From assembly GCF_030811475.1 (NCBI RefSeq), contig NZ_JAUSQV010000001.1:2801001-2865000 (forward strand): a stretch of DNA of 64,000 nucleotides, read 5' to 3'. The notes beneath the pieces were generated by a model. That model worked only from the letters and a program-made list of their open reading frames with translations. It was not told the DNA's origin and made no database searches. How positions within the stretch are numbered: position 1 is the first letter of the stretch; every line of letters starts with the position of its first letter. This document shows positions 34,710 to 43,161 of this stretch, in pieces. Position numbers and translations under genes: made by a program. The DNA comes from Nakamurella flavida. GTDB lineage: Bacteria; Actinomycetota; Actinomycetes; Mycobacteriales; Nakamurellaceae.

Positions 34710-35789
34710 ATGCCGACCGCGTCCACCGTGCCCACCGTCGCCGATCTCCCCACCACGATGCGCGGGGTCTACCTGCCGGGGAACTCCACCACCGTCCTGC
34801 GGGACGACATCCCTGTTCCCACACCCGGTGTCGGTCAGGTGCTGCTGGCCGTGGGTGCGTCCACCATCTGCGGCAGCGACGTGCGGGCCATCTACCGCGA
34901 GCACCTGGGCTCCGGCCCGGAGGGCTACAACGACGTCATCGCCGGGCACGAACCGGCCGGCACCGTCGTCGCGGTCGGCCCGGGCTGCCGGCGTCTGTCG
35001 GTCGGCGACCGGGTCGCGGTCTACCACATCACCGGCTGCGGGCAGTGTGCCGAGTGCCGCCGCGGCTACTTCATCAGCTGCACCTCTCCGTTGCGCAGCG
35101 CCTACGGCTGGCAGCGCGACGGCGGTCACGGCGACTACCTGCTCGCCGAGGAGGTCACCTGCGTGACGCTGCCGGACGCGCTGAGCTTCGTCGACGGCGC
35201 GTGCATCGCCTGCGGGTTCAGCACCGCCTACGAGGCGCTGACCCGACTGCACATCTCCGGCGAGGACAGCGTCCTGGTCACCGGTCTGGGCCCCGTGGGC
35301 CTGGCCGCCGGTCTGCTCGCCCGCAAGTTGGGCGGCCGACCGGTGCTGGGCACCGATCCGTCCCCGGAGCGCTCCCAGCTGGCGCTGGACCTGGGCGCGG
35401 TCGACGAGGTGGTCAGCCCCGAGGACCTGGCCGGGTCGCGCGCCGGCTCGGTGACCGCCGCGGTCGACTGTTCGGGTTCCGGCGCCGGCCGGCGCACCGC
35501 TCTGCTCGCCCTGGCCCGGTGGGGCCGGATGGCGTTCGTGGGCGAAGGGGGCCGGATGGACTTCGACGTCAGCCACGAGGTCATCCACCGGCAGATCACC
35601 CTGATCGGTTCGTGGGTCAGCAGCGTCGGTCGGATGGCCGAGCTGATGGACCGCCTGGTGGTGTGGGACCTGCACCCCGAGGTGGTGGTCAGCCACCGTT
35701 TCGACCTGGCCGACTCCGCCACCGCCTACCAGCTCGTCGACCAGGGGCGCTCCGGCAAGGTCGCGCTGGTCCCGGGTCACCACGCGTGA
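34710..35789 (+). CDS. zinc-dependent medium-chain dehydrogenase
   Basis: A 359-residue MDR enzyme. The catalytic zinc site includes Cys in STICGSDV and the GHE motif (IAGHEPAGTV). The structural zinc cluster is the four-Cys lobe CGQCAECRRGYFISC. The Rossmann fold has VTGLGPVGLAAGLLA and the acidic residue in LGTDPSPER, which favours NAD. Relatives oxidise polyols, threonine or sorbitol-type substrates. It follows a DeoR regulator by about 105 bp and overlaps the next dehydrogenase by a GTGA stop-start. Confidence 0.9.
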   Translation: MPTASTVPTVADLPTTMRGVYLPGNSTTVLRDDIPVPTPGVGQVLLAVGASTICGSDVRAIYREHLGSGPEGYNDVIAGHEPAGTVVAVGPGCRRLSVGDRVAVYHITGCGQCAECRRGYFISCTSPLRSAYGWQRDGGHGDYLLAEEVTCVTLPDALSFVDGACIACGFSTAYEALTRLHISGEDSVLVTGLGPVGLAAGLLARKLGGRPVLGTDPSPERSQLALDLGAVDEVVSPEDLAGSRAGSVTAAVDCSGSGAGRRTALLALARWGRMAFVGEGGRMDFDVSHEVIHRQITLIGSWVSSVGRMAELMDRLVVWDLHPEVVVSHRFDLADSATAYQLVDQGRSGKVALVPGHHA

Positions 35790-36832
35790 GGGCGGTCGTC
35801 TTCGACACCGTCGGCGGCCCGCTGAGCGTCCGTGAGATCCCCGACCCGGTCTGCCCTGACGACGGCGCGGTCATCGAGGTGCGGGCCACCGGTGTGTGCC
35901 GGTCGGACTGGCACGCCTGGCGCGGCCACGACCCCGTCTCCCTCCCGCACGTGCCCGGGCACGAGTTGGCCGGGATCCTCGTCGAGTTGGGTTCCGGGGT
36001 GGGCGATCTCGGCCCGGGGCGTCGGCTCGGCGACACGGTCACCGTGCCGTTCGTGCTGGGCTGTGGTCGGTGCGCGCTGTGCCGGGCCGGCGAGGCCCAG
36101 GTGTGCCCCGACCAGACCCAACCCGGGTTCACCGGGCCGGGCTCGTTCGCCGAACGGGTCGTCGTCCGCCCCGCCGCGTTCAACCTCGTCGCCGTTCCCG
36201 ACGGGGTGGACGTGCTGGCCGCCGCGGCCCTGGGCTGCCGCTTCGCCACCGCGTGGCGGGCGTTGACCGTGCACGGGCGGGTCGCCCCGGGGCAGTGGGT
36301 GGCCGTGTTCGGCTGCGGCGGCCTCGGGCTGTCCGCGGTGATGATCGCCGTCGCGCTGGGCGCCCGGGTGGTCGCGGTGGACACCTCGGCCGACGCGCTG
36401 GACCGGGCCCGGGAGCTGGGTGCGGAGCAGGTGGTCGCCGCCGGGCCGGACACCGCCGAGCGGATCCGCGAGATCACCGCCGGCGGCGCCCATGTCGGCC
36501 TGGACGCGGTGGGCAGCACGCCGACCGCGGTGGGTTCCGTGCTCTCCCTGCGCCGCCGCGGCCGGCACGTCCAGGCCGGGTTGCTGCTGGGGGCGGGGTC
36601 CACCCCGCCGCTGCCGATGGACCGGGTCATCGCGCACGAGCTGGAGATCTACGGCAGCCACGGCATGCCCGCGGTGGACTACCCGGGCATGCTCGAGCTG
36701 GTCGCCGCGGGACGACTCCGACCCCAGGACCTCATCGGCCAGGTGGTCGGGTTGAACGGCGCCGGTCCCGCGCTGGCCGCACTGGACGGACCGGCCGCGC
36801 CGGGCATCACCGTCGTCGACCCGCGGAGCTGA
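35786..36832 (+). CDS. zinc-dependent alcohol dehydrogenase
   Basis: A 348-residue MDR enzyme translationally coupled to the upstream dehydrogenase (GTGA). Catalytic zinc ligands: Cys in GVCRSDWHAW and the PGHELAG motif; structural zinc: CGRCALCRAGEAQVC; cofactor fold: FGCGGLGLSAVMIAV with acidic AVDTSAD, suggesting NAD. Two adjacent dehydrogenases under one DeoR regulator suggest sequential or parallel oxidation of a polyol or alcohol; this is inference. Confidence 0.9.
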   Translation: MRAVVFDTVGGPLSVREIPDPVCPDDGAVIEVRATGVCRSDWHAWRGHDPVSLPHVPGHELAGILVELGSGVGDLGPGRRLGDTVTVPFVLGCGRCALCRAGEAQVCPDQTQPGFTGPGSFAERVVVRPAAFNLVAVPDGVDVLAAAALGCRFATAWRALTVHGRVAPGQWVAVFGCGGLGLSAVMIAVALGARVVAVDTSADALDRARELGAEQVVAAGPDTAERIREITAGGAHVGLDAVGSTPTAVGSVLSLRRRGRHVQAGLLLGAGSTPPLPMDRVIAHELEIYGSHGMPAVDYPGMLELVAAGRLRPQDLIGQVVGLNGAGPALAALDGPAAPGITVVDPRS

Positions 36833-36836
36833 CCGG

Positions 36837-38087
36837 TCAGGCCGTCAGTCGCGGGCGGGTCAGGTCGACCCGGGGGCGCCGCTCTCCCGGTCGACCCAGG
36901 TGGTAGCCCTGGGCCAGCGGGATCCGCAGTTCCAGGGCCTTGGCCAGCTCGCTGGCCGTCTCCACGCCCTCGGCGACGAGGCCGGAGCCGATCTCCCGGG
37001 CGAATGCCGCGAGGGCGGTGGCCATGGCGAACCGGGCCGGGTCGGCGTCCAGGCCACGGGTGATCGACCGGTCGAGCTTGATCATCTCCGGGCGCAGCTC
37101 GATCAGCTGCCGCATCCCCGAGTACCCGGCCCCGGCATCGTCGACGGCGAAACGGACACCCCGGGTGCGCCAGCGGTCCATCGCCTCCCGCAGGCCCAGG
37201 TAGTCGTCGACCTTCTCGTGTTCGGTGATCTCCAGGATCAGCTGGTGCAGCCCCCGTCGACCCAGCACCGCGACCAGGCCCGGATGGGACACCACGTCGG
37301 GTGAGACGTTCACGGTGAGGAACTGCTCGTCGGTGAGCTGGTCGAGGTGCTCCAGGGCGTTGGCCACCGCGGCGAGTTCCAGCTCGACCCCGAGGCCGAC
37401 TTCGCGGGCCCGGGCGAACCAGACGTCCGGGGTTCCGGCGGCGAACCGGGCCAGCGACTCGTAGCCGATGATGCGCAGGTCCGGGAGGGCGTGGATGCTC
37501 TGCAACACCATGTCCGGCCCGCCGTCGGCGATGAGGGCGCGAACCCCGTCACGCGTGGCCTCGTCCTCCCGGAGCTGCATGGTGCGGTCCTCCCCGCGAT
37601 CGAGCAGGTCCATCAGCAGGTCGGCGAGGAGCTGGAGGAACTGGGCGTCCCGCAGGCGCAGATGGGGATCGGGATCGCGGTTCAGGCAGCACAGCGTCCC
37701 GTAGACCGCCCCGGAGGACCGCTGCAGGGGAACCCCCACGTAGGACCCGATACCCATCTCGGCCGTCGCCGGCAGGTTTGCGGTGAGCGGGTCGAGAGCC
37801 GCGTCCTGGACGACGAGCGGTGCGGCACCGTCCAGCACGCGGACGCAGTACGAGTCACCGAGGGGGGATGTGTAGCCGGCGGCCAACGGGACATCGGGGA
37901 CCGCGCCGCTGACGGCCTCGACCACGACCGTGTCGTCCTCCACCCGGGACACCCACGAGAGCTCCATACCCAGGCGCACCCGGGCGAGCTGGAGCAGATG
38001 CTGCACCCAGTCCGTGTCGTCGCCCGAACGGAGCAGCCCGTCGGCTCCGGCGGGGTGGGCCGGATCCACGGGCCGGGCTGCGGTCAC
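36837..38087 (-). CDS. GAF-EAL cyclic-di-GMP phosphodiesterase
   Basis: About 416 residues from the GTG at 38087, which follows a GAGGAGAG ribosome-binding site. A GAF domain covers about 25-175. The EAL domain covers about 185-405 and keeps the catalytic set: the E-x-L-x-R signature as ESLAR, Asn in NVSPD, Glu in EITEHE, the Asp pair in VDDAGAG, Lys in IKLD, Glu in VAEGVET and Gln in AQGY. It should hydrolyse c-di-GMP to pGpG, with GAF as the sensor. It is divergent from a stand-alone STAS protein 430 bp away. Confidence 0.88.
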   Translation of the reverse strand: MTAARPVDPAHPAGADGLLRSGDDTDWVQHLLQLARVRLGMELSWVSRVEDDTVVVEAVSGAVPDVPLAAGYTSPLGDSYCVRVLDGAAPLVVQDAALDPLTANLPATAEMGIGSYVGVPLQRSSGAVYGTLCCLNRDPDPHLRLRDAQFLQLLADLLMDLLDRGEDRTMQLREDEATRDGVRALIADGGPDMVLQSIHALPDLRIIGYESLARFAAGTPDVWFARAREVGLGVELELAAVANALEHLDQLTDEQFLTVNVSPDVVSHPGLVAVLGRRGLHQLILEITEHEKVDDYLGLREAMDRWRTRGVRFAVDDAGAGYSGMRQLIELRPEMIKLDRSITRGLDADPARFAMATALAAFAREIGSGLVAEGVETASELAKALELRIPLAQGYHLGRPGERRPRVDLTRPRLTA

Positions 38088-38517
38088 TGTCGCTCTCCTC
38101 GGGGGCGGAGTCCGGGCGTGCGCCCGGGACGAAACGGACGGCGCAAGATCACTTCCAGTAGTCCCTTGACGACGGCGCGTGTCAAGACTCTCCGGGAACG
38201 CGGCTGACATGATCGCCCGTCACGGTGATTCCCGGTCACCCGTGGTCACCGTGCCGGTGCGGTTCCACCATGGCTGCCACCCGGACGGCGTGATCCGTCG
38301 GGCGCGAATCGTCGGTAGAACGTCCCGCTGACGCCGCCGGGTCGGGGTCGGTCCTCCGGACGGGCGGCCACGGGGAGTGAGGAGTGATCCACTCCTGACC
38401 GGCGGACGGGTCACCCGGGCGTGATCTGTCGTGCTCTTGCCACGGTGTGTGACCAGCTTTACGCTGTCCGCACCCGATCGACCAGGGGACAGCAGCATCG
38501 AGCGGCCAGGAGCACCG
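38088..38517. other. intergenic region between divergent EAL and STAS genes
   Basis: About 430 bp containing promoters for both genes. The sequence near 38430-38470 is relatively AT-rich (GACCAGCTTTACGCTGTCC), suiting a promoter for the STAS gene. I saw no further gene. Confidence 0.4.
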
Positions 38518-38865
38518 GTGGTGGACGTGCACGGTGATCGCCGCCCGTCCGATCCGGTGGAGCCCCTGCCGGCGGTGTCGTCCACCGATCTGCAGATCAC
38601 CGGCGATCTCGCCGTGGTCGGTCTGCGGGGGCCGCTGGCGGACACCGAACTGGACCGGTTCAACGCTGTCATGCGGGAGGCGCTGACCCCGCCCGTGCGC
38701 CGCATCGTGGTCGATGCCCGCGCCGTGACCGCCTGGGCGGACGGCGGGCTGGAGCTGCTGGCCGCGGCCTCGGCGCAGGCCCGGCTGGACGGCATCGACG
38801 TCGTCATCAGCGGCCTGGGCGCCGCCCAACGGAGCACCCTGCGCGCCCTGGGCCGCCGCGACTGA
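38518..38865 (+). CDS. STAS-domain protein (anti-sigma antagonist type)
   Basis: A 115-residue protein whose last 90 residues form a STAS fold (TGDLAVVGLRGPLADTELDR, then RRIVVDARAVTAWADGGLELL and an alternating beta-alpha end). The phospho-acceptor position usually occupied by Ser in a D-S pair falls in VTAWADGGLE, where no Ser is present, so classic kinase control is doubtful. AGGAG lies five bases before the GTG at 38518. No anti-sigma kinase is adjacent. Confidence 0.72.
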   Translation: MVDVHGDRRPSDPVEPLPAVSSTDLQITGDLAVVGLRGPLADTELDRFNAVMREALTPPVRRIVVDARAVTAWADGGLELLAAASAQARLDGIDVVISGLGAAQRSTLRALGRRD

Positions 38866-38945
38866 TCCCCGGCACCGGTGGGGGAGGATCGGGACGGCGT
38901 CGCGCCCGCCCCGCGCCGACCCGACCCGATCCCGGGAGGACCGTC

Positions 38946-41042
38946 ATCGCCGAACACCCGCCCGCCGCCCGCACCCTGCGCATCGGGGTCGACACCGGCG
39001 GCACCTTCACCGACGTCGTCGCCGTCGACACGCGCACCGGACTGGTGGTGACGTCGAAGACCCCGTCCACCCCGGCCGACCCCGCCGTCGGCTTCCTCAC
39101 CGCCGTGCACGCCATCCTCGACGTCCTGGGGGTCGGCCCGTCGGCCATCGCGTCCATCGCCCACGGCACCACCGTGGCCACCAACCAGCTGCTCGAGGGG
39201 GCGGTGGGTGAGCTCGGTTTCCTGACCACGCAGGGGTACGAGTTCCTGCTGGAGATCGCCCGCCAGTCCGTGCCCGACGGCTACGGCAACAGCTACTTCT
39301 GGGTGAAGCCGGACCGCATCGTGCCGGTCGACCGGGTCCGCACCGTCGGCGGGCGGATGGACCACCGGGGTCGGGAGATCCGGCCCTTCGACCGCGCCGG
39401 CGCCGTCGCCGCCGTCCGGGAGTTCCGGGACCGCGGGATCGACACCCTGGGTGTCTGCCTCCTGCACTCCTACGCCGACGACAGCCACGAGCAGGCCCTG
39501 CTCGACGTCATCCGCGCCGAGCACCCGGCCGCGGTGGTCTCGCTGTCCAGCCAGGTGCTCCCCGAGTACCGCGAGTACGAGCGGGCGATGACGACCCTGG
39601 TCGACGCGGCCGTCAAACCCCGGGTGGCGGCCTACGTGCGCGCGATCGCCGAGCGGCTCGCCGAACTCGACCCGGGCCGGGACATCCCGTTCTCGATCAT
39701 GCGGTCCAACGGCGGGGTGCTGTCGGCGGGCGAGGTCGTCCACCAGCCGATCACCACCGTGCTGTCCGGTCCCGCCGCGGGCGCGCTGGGTGCCGCCGTC
39801 ATCGCGGCGAACGCCGGCCACCCGTCCGTGGTCACCTGCGACGGCGGCGGCACGTCCACCGACGTCACGGTGATCACCGACGGTCGGGCGCCCCTGACGA
39901 CCGAGGGCACCATCGGGGTGTTCCCGGCCAAGATCCCGATGATCGACGTGGTGACCGTCGGTGCGGGCGGCGGGTCGATCGCGGCGGTCTCGCCGCAGGG
40001 CTCGCTGTCGGTGGGCCCGCGGTCGGCCGGCGCCGACCCCGGTCCGATCTGCTACGCCCGCGGCGGGGTCGAACCGACCGTCACCGATGCCCAGCTGGTT
40101 CTCGGACGGATCCCGCCGCACCTGCTCGGCGGCCGCATCCCGCTGGACACCGAGGCTGCTCGTGCCGGGATCGCCGTCCTGGCGGCCGATCTCGGGCTGA
40201 GCGTCCCGGCCTGCGCGGCCGGGGTGCTGGAGATCTCGGCGTGGAACCAGGCCAACGCCCTGCGCCAGGTCACCGTCAAGCGGGGGCTGGACATCCGCGA
40301 CCACCCGATGGTCGCCTTCGGCGGATCCGGCTCGCTGCTGGCCTGCCGGTTGATGGACATCCTCGGCCTGCCCGCCGTTCTCGTCCCCCCGGACCCGGGC
40401 ACCGTCTCGGCCTACGGGCTGCTCACCGTGGACGTCCGTCACGACACGGTGCGCACCATGGTGTTCCGCGACGACGAGCTCGACCCGGCCCGTGTCCGCG
40501 CCGTGCTGGCCGAACTGACCGCCCGGGCCCACGAGGCGCTGGACCGGGAGGGGTTCGAGCCGGCCGCGCGGCGCATCGAGGTGTCCGCCGATCTGCGGTA
40601 CTTCGGTCAGGCCTTCGAGGTGCGGGTGCCCGCGCCCGATCTCGATGCCGCCGGGACGGTGGGCCGGGGGTGGGCCGATGCCGTGGTGTCCGCGTTCCAC
40701 GACGCGCACCGGGCGCTGTACGGGTACGACTTCCGCGGCCGGGCCAGCCAACCGGTCGAGTGGGTCAACCTCCGCGTCACCGGGGTCGGCCCGCAGGCCC
40801 GACCGGTCATCCCCCGGGTGGCCCCGGGCACCGGTGACACCCGCCCCGCGGTGCTCGAGCAGCGTCCCGTGTACTTCGACGACTGGACCGACGCCATCGT
40901 CTACGACCGGGCACGCCTGGGCGCCGGCGACCAGGTGAGGGGCCCGGCCGTGCTGCAGGAGTTCGGTTCCACGGTGCCCCTGCCCCCCGGGTTCACCGCG
41001 CGGGTGGACGACTTCGGGAATCTGGTGCTCACCCGGGGGTGA
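38946..41042 (+). CDS. hydantoinase/oxoprolinase subunit A (HyuA) with apparent ATC start
   Basis: About 698 residues, normal for HyuA. ATP-binding segments include IGVDTGGTFTDVVAVD near the N terminus, AHGTTVATNQLLEGAV, and CDGGGTSTDVTVI. The frame has no ATG, GTG or TTG until 39045, inside the ATP-binding region. GGGAGGA (38934-38940) stands five bases before an ATC at 38946 that gives IAEHPPAARTLRIGVDTGG. Either ATC is a genuine near-cognate start, or one base is misread (ATG). The partner HyuB gene is 2.8 kb downstream. Together they would hydrolyse a hydantoin- or oxoproline-type ring with ATP. Confidence 0.88.
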   Translation: MAEHPPAARTLRIGVDTGGTFTDVVAVDTRTGLVVTSKTPSTPADPAVGFLTAVHAILDVLGVGPSAIASIAHGTTVATNQLLEGAVGELGFLTTQGYEFLLEIARQSVPDGYGNSYFWVKPDRIVPVDRVRTVGGRMDHRGREIRPFDRAGAVAAVREFRDRGIDTLGVCLLHSYADDSHEQALLDVIRAEHPAAVVSLSSQVLPEYREYERAMTTLVDAAVKPRVAAYVRAIAERLAELDPGRDIPFSIMRSNGGVLSAGEVVHQPITTVLSGPAAGALGAAVIAANAGHPSVVTCDGGGTSTDVTVITDGRAPLTTEGTIGVFPAKIPMIDVVTVGAGGGSIAAVSPQGSLSVGPRSAGADPGPICYARGGVEPTVTDAQLVLGRIPPHLLGGRIPLDTEAARAGIAVLAADLGLSVPACAAGVLEISAWNQANALRQVTVKRGLDIRDHPMVAFGGSGSLLACRLMDILGLPAVLVPPDPGTVSAYGLLTVDVRHDTVRTMVFRDDELDPARVRAVLAELTARAHEALDREGFEPAARRIEVSADLRYFGQAFEVRVPAPDLDAAGTVGRGWADAVVSAFHDAHRALYGYDFRGRASQPVEWVNLRVTGVGPQARPVIPRVAPGTGDTRPAVLEQRPVYFDDWTDAIVYDRARLGAGDQVRGPAVLQEFGSTVPLPPGFTARVDDFGNLVLTRG

Positions 41043-41068
41043 GTGCGGCGGGGTGCGGACGTGCGGCT

Positions 41069-41290
41069 CGGGGCTGGGAGGCCGGGGCGAGCGCTCGCCT
41101 CGCGCGACGTTCGCTCGGCTCTCGTCCGGACGCGAGGGAAGCGTCTGTCGCGTGAGGGCGCGGGTGGGTGTGGGTGCACGGGGCTGGGGCGCCGGCCGGC
41201 CAGGGCGAGCGCTCGCCTCGTGTGGCGTCTGCTCGGCTCTCGTCCGGACGCGAGGGAAGCGTCGGTCGCATGAGGGGAGCGGGTGGGCGG
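41069..41290. repeat. 110-bp tandem duplication
   Basis: Copy 1 is 41069-41178 and copy 2 is 41179-41290, both beginning CGGGGCTGGG. Within each, GCGAGCGCTCGC is a perfect 12-bp palindrome, and GTCCGGACGCGAGGGAAGCG is identical. The copies differ mainly in the middle, so the duplication is not recent, or the cores are under selection. Confidence 0.8.
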
Positions 41291-41340
41291 GACCGTCCGG
41301 GGCCCGTCGCTCGAGCCGAGTCGCGTTGCTCGTGCGAGGG

Positions 41341-41372
41341 CGCGTTGCTCGCGGCCGGTCGCGAGCAACGCG
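41341..41372. repeat. 13-bp perfect inverted repeat (hairpin)
   Basis: CGCGTTGCTCGCG (41341-41353) and CGCGAGCAACGCG (41360-41372) are exact reverse complements around a six-base loop GCCGGT. No T-tract follows on either strand, so it is not a typical intrinsic terminator, although such a stem may still end transcription in high-GC genomes. It lies some 300 bp after hyuA. Confidence 0.75.
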
Positions 41373-41710
41373 GGTCGGTGTGAGCAGCGGGTCCGCGCGG
41401 GCAGTGGTTCGGAGTGGGCAGCGGGGCAGCCGGTATCCCGGGTGCGGCGTTTCGCGGGACGGACGCCGGTCGGGCTCTCCTCCGGCTGCTGTCGGGCTGC
41501 TGCCGGTGTTCACCGCTCGTCCACCGGTCGGTGATGTCCGGCCCGACAACACCCTGTTCGGGGGGGCGAACGGGGGTGGACCGTCGACGGACTGTGGCCA
41601 GCGGGTCGACGGCCGCGGCGACTTTCCCCGATCGGGTAACGCCGGAGCCCGCTGTGACGAGAAGGTCACTGTGCGGCCCGGACACCCGGGCCACAGGGGT
41701 GGGGGAAGGC

Positions 41711-42460
41711 ATGAGTGCACCGGCAGCCGGACCGGCGGGACACCCGCCACCATCCGGGAGGCCCACGCCTGGTCGTCGAGGGGTCGGCCCGGTGTGGTGG
41801 GTGGTGGCGGGTGCTGTGCTGGTGCTCGCGCTGATCGGTGCGATCAGCGGGGGCGGCGGACTGGTCATGCTGGGGTTGCTGGTGATGATCGCGGGGATCG
41901 TCGCCGTGGTCATCGCGCGGCCGTCGTGGGGGCCGCTGGCATCGCGCAAGGTCGGCGGGGGAGTCGCCGGCGTGGGGCTGGTGCTCGCCCTGGTGGGTGG
42001 CGGCAGCCCGGCAGTGTCTGCTCCGGTCGCCCAGCAGCCGGCAGCTGTCTCGACCATCACGACCCTGTCGGTGCCGACCACCGTCACCGTCCCGACGACC
42101 GTGGTGGTGACGACGACCGTGGTGTCGACGGCGCCCGCACCGCCGCCGGTCACCGTGACGCAGACCGAGACGGTCACCCTGCCGGCCCCGGCTGCGGCTG
42201 CCGTCGAGGAGCCCGCGGCGGTCGCAGCTGCCCCCGAAGCGGCGGCAGTGGTGCCGCAGACGCAGGCCGCCCCGCGGACCCAGGCCGCGCCGCAGCCGTT
42301 GGTGGCTCCGGCACCGCAGACGCAGGAGCAGCAGCAGTCGGCGTACTACGCGAACTGTTCCGCGGCCGAGGCTGCGGGAGCGGCGCCGGTGTATCGCGGC
42401 GACCCTGGGTACTCCAGCAAGCTCGACCGTGACGGGGACGGGGTCGGCTGCGAGTCCTGA
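41711..42460 (+). CDS. membrane protein with C-terminal Excalibur domain
   Basis: A 249-residue protein. Three hydrophobic segments occupy about 28-110, followed by a Thr/Val/Pro-rich stretch with TTV repeats and a Pro/Ala/Gln linker. The C-terminal 40 residues are an Excalibur calcium-binding domain (YYANCSAAEAAGAAPVYRG, then SKLDRDGDGVGCE). Excalibur domains are usually extracellular and accompany nucleases or wall proteins; here no nuclease domain is present. It starts at ATG 41711, just after GGGGGAAGG. Function unknown. Confidence 0.8.
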   Translation: MSAPAAGPAGHPPPSGRPTPGRRGVGPVWWVVAGAVLVLALIGAISGGGGLVMLGLLVMIAGIVAVVIARPSWGPLASRKVGGGVAGVGLVLALVGGGSPAVSAPVAQQPAAVSTITTLSVPTTVTVPTTVVVTTTVVSTAPAPPPVTVTQTETVTLPAPAAAAVEEPAAVAAAPEAAAVVPQTQAAPRTQAAPQPLVAPAPQTQEQQQSAYYANCSAAEAAGAAPVYRGDPGYSSKLDRDGDGVGCES

Positions 42461-42488
42461 GCCGCCGGCTTCCGGCACTCTGGCTGGG

Positions 42489-43136
42489 GTGACCTCCCCC
42501 TCTCCGTTCCCCGACGGCTTCTTCGACCGCAGCGACCCGTCACCGGACGGCGAGTTCTACACCCCGACGCGGCTGGTCACCCACATCGACGACGGCGCCA
42601 TCGCCGCGGTGGGCGACCTGTACGCCGAGCTCGGTCTGGACGGCGCGTCCGGTGAGCCGCGGCGGGTGCTGGACCTGATGTCGTCGTGGATCTCCCACCT
42701 GCACAGCGCGCCGGCGGAGCTGATCGTCCTGGGCATGAACGCGGCCGAGCTCGACGCCAACCCGATGGCCACCGAGCGGATCGTGCAGGACCTCAACCTC
42801 GACCCGCGGCTGCCGCTGCCCGACGCCTCGGTCGACGGGGTGGTGTGCTGCGTGTCGGTGGACTACCTGGTGCGGCCGGTGGAGGTGCTGGCCGAGGCGG
42901 CGCGGGTGCTGCGGCCGGGCGCGCCCGTCGCCCTGACGTTCTCCAACCGCTGCTTCCCGTCCAAGGCGATCCGCGGCTGGCTGGCCACCGACGACGAGCA
43001 GCACTGCGCCATCGTCAGCGAATATCTCCGGCAGGCCGGCGGTTTTACCGAAGCGGAGGCCTCCTTGCGGACCCCCGGCGGGCGGTACCGCGGGGATCCG
43101 CTGTACGCGGTGGTGGCGCGGCGGCTCGGGGGCTGA
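42489..43136 (+). CDS. SAM-dependent methyltransferase
   Basis: A 215-residue class I methyltransferase of the methyltransf_11 type: RVLDLMSSWISHL in place of the usual GxGxG motif I, LGMNAAELDANP as motif II, LPLPDASVDGVVCCVSVDYL, and AARVLRPGAPVALTFSNRCFP. The degenerate motif I resembles a small actinobacterial subfamily of unknown substrate. The GTG at 42489 was chosen because the upstream residues are not conserved-looking and run into the preceding gene's stop. Confidence 0.8.
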   Translation: MTSPSPFPDGFFDRSDPSPDGEFYTPTRLVTHIDDGAIAAVGDLYAELGLDGASGEPRRVLDLMSSWISHLHSAPAELIVLGMNAAELDANPMATERIVQDLNLDPRLPLPDASVDGVVCCVSVDYLVRPVEVLAEAARVLRPGAPVALTFSNRCFPSKAIRGWLATDDEQHCAIVSEYLRQAGGFTEAEASLRTPGGRYRGDPLYAVVARRLGG

Positions 43137-43161
43137 CCCGCGGGGTGGCTACGGTCGGCCG

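Larger units (their letters stand above)
41043..41710. other. repeat-rich non-coding insert after hyuA
   Basis: About 670 bp without a gene. It holds a 110-bp tandem duplication, a 13-bp-stem hairpin, and a run of shorter related CGCTCGC/GCGAGC words. It separates hyuA from an unrelated gene and from hyuB. The open frames that cross it are low-complexity and mutually overlapping. Confidence 0.6.

Noticed and set aside
41341-41372. Hairpin as an intrinsic terminator for hyuA
   Set aside because: Perfect stem, but no T-tract on either strand and 300 bp from the hyuA stop. It is kept as a repeat instead.
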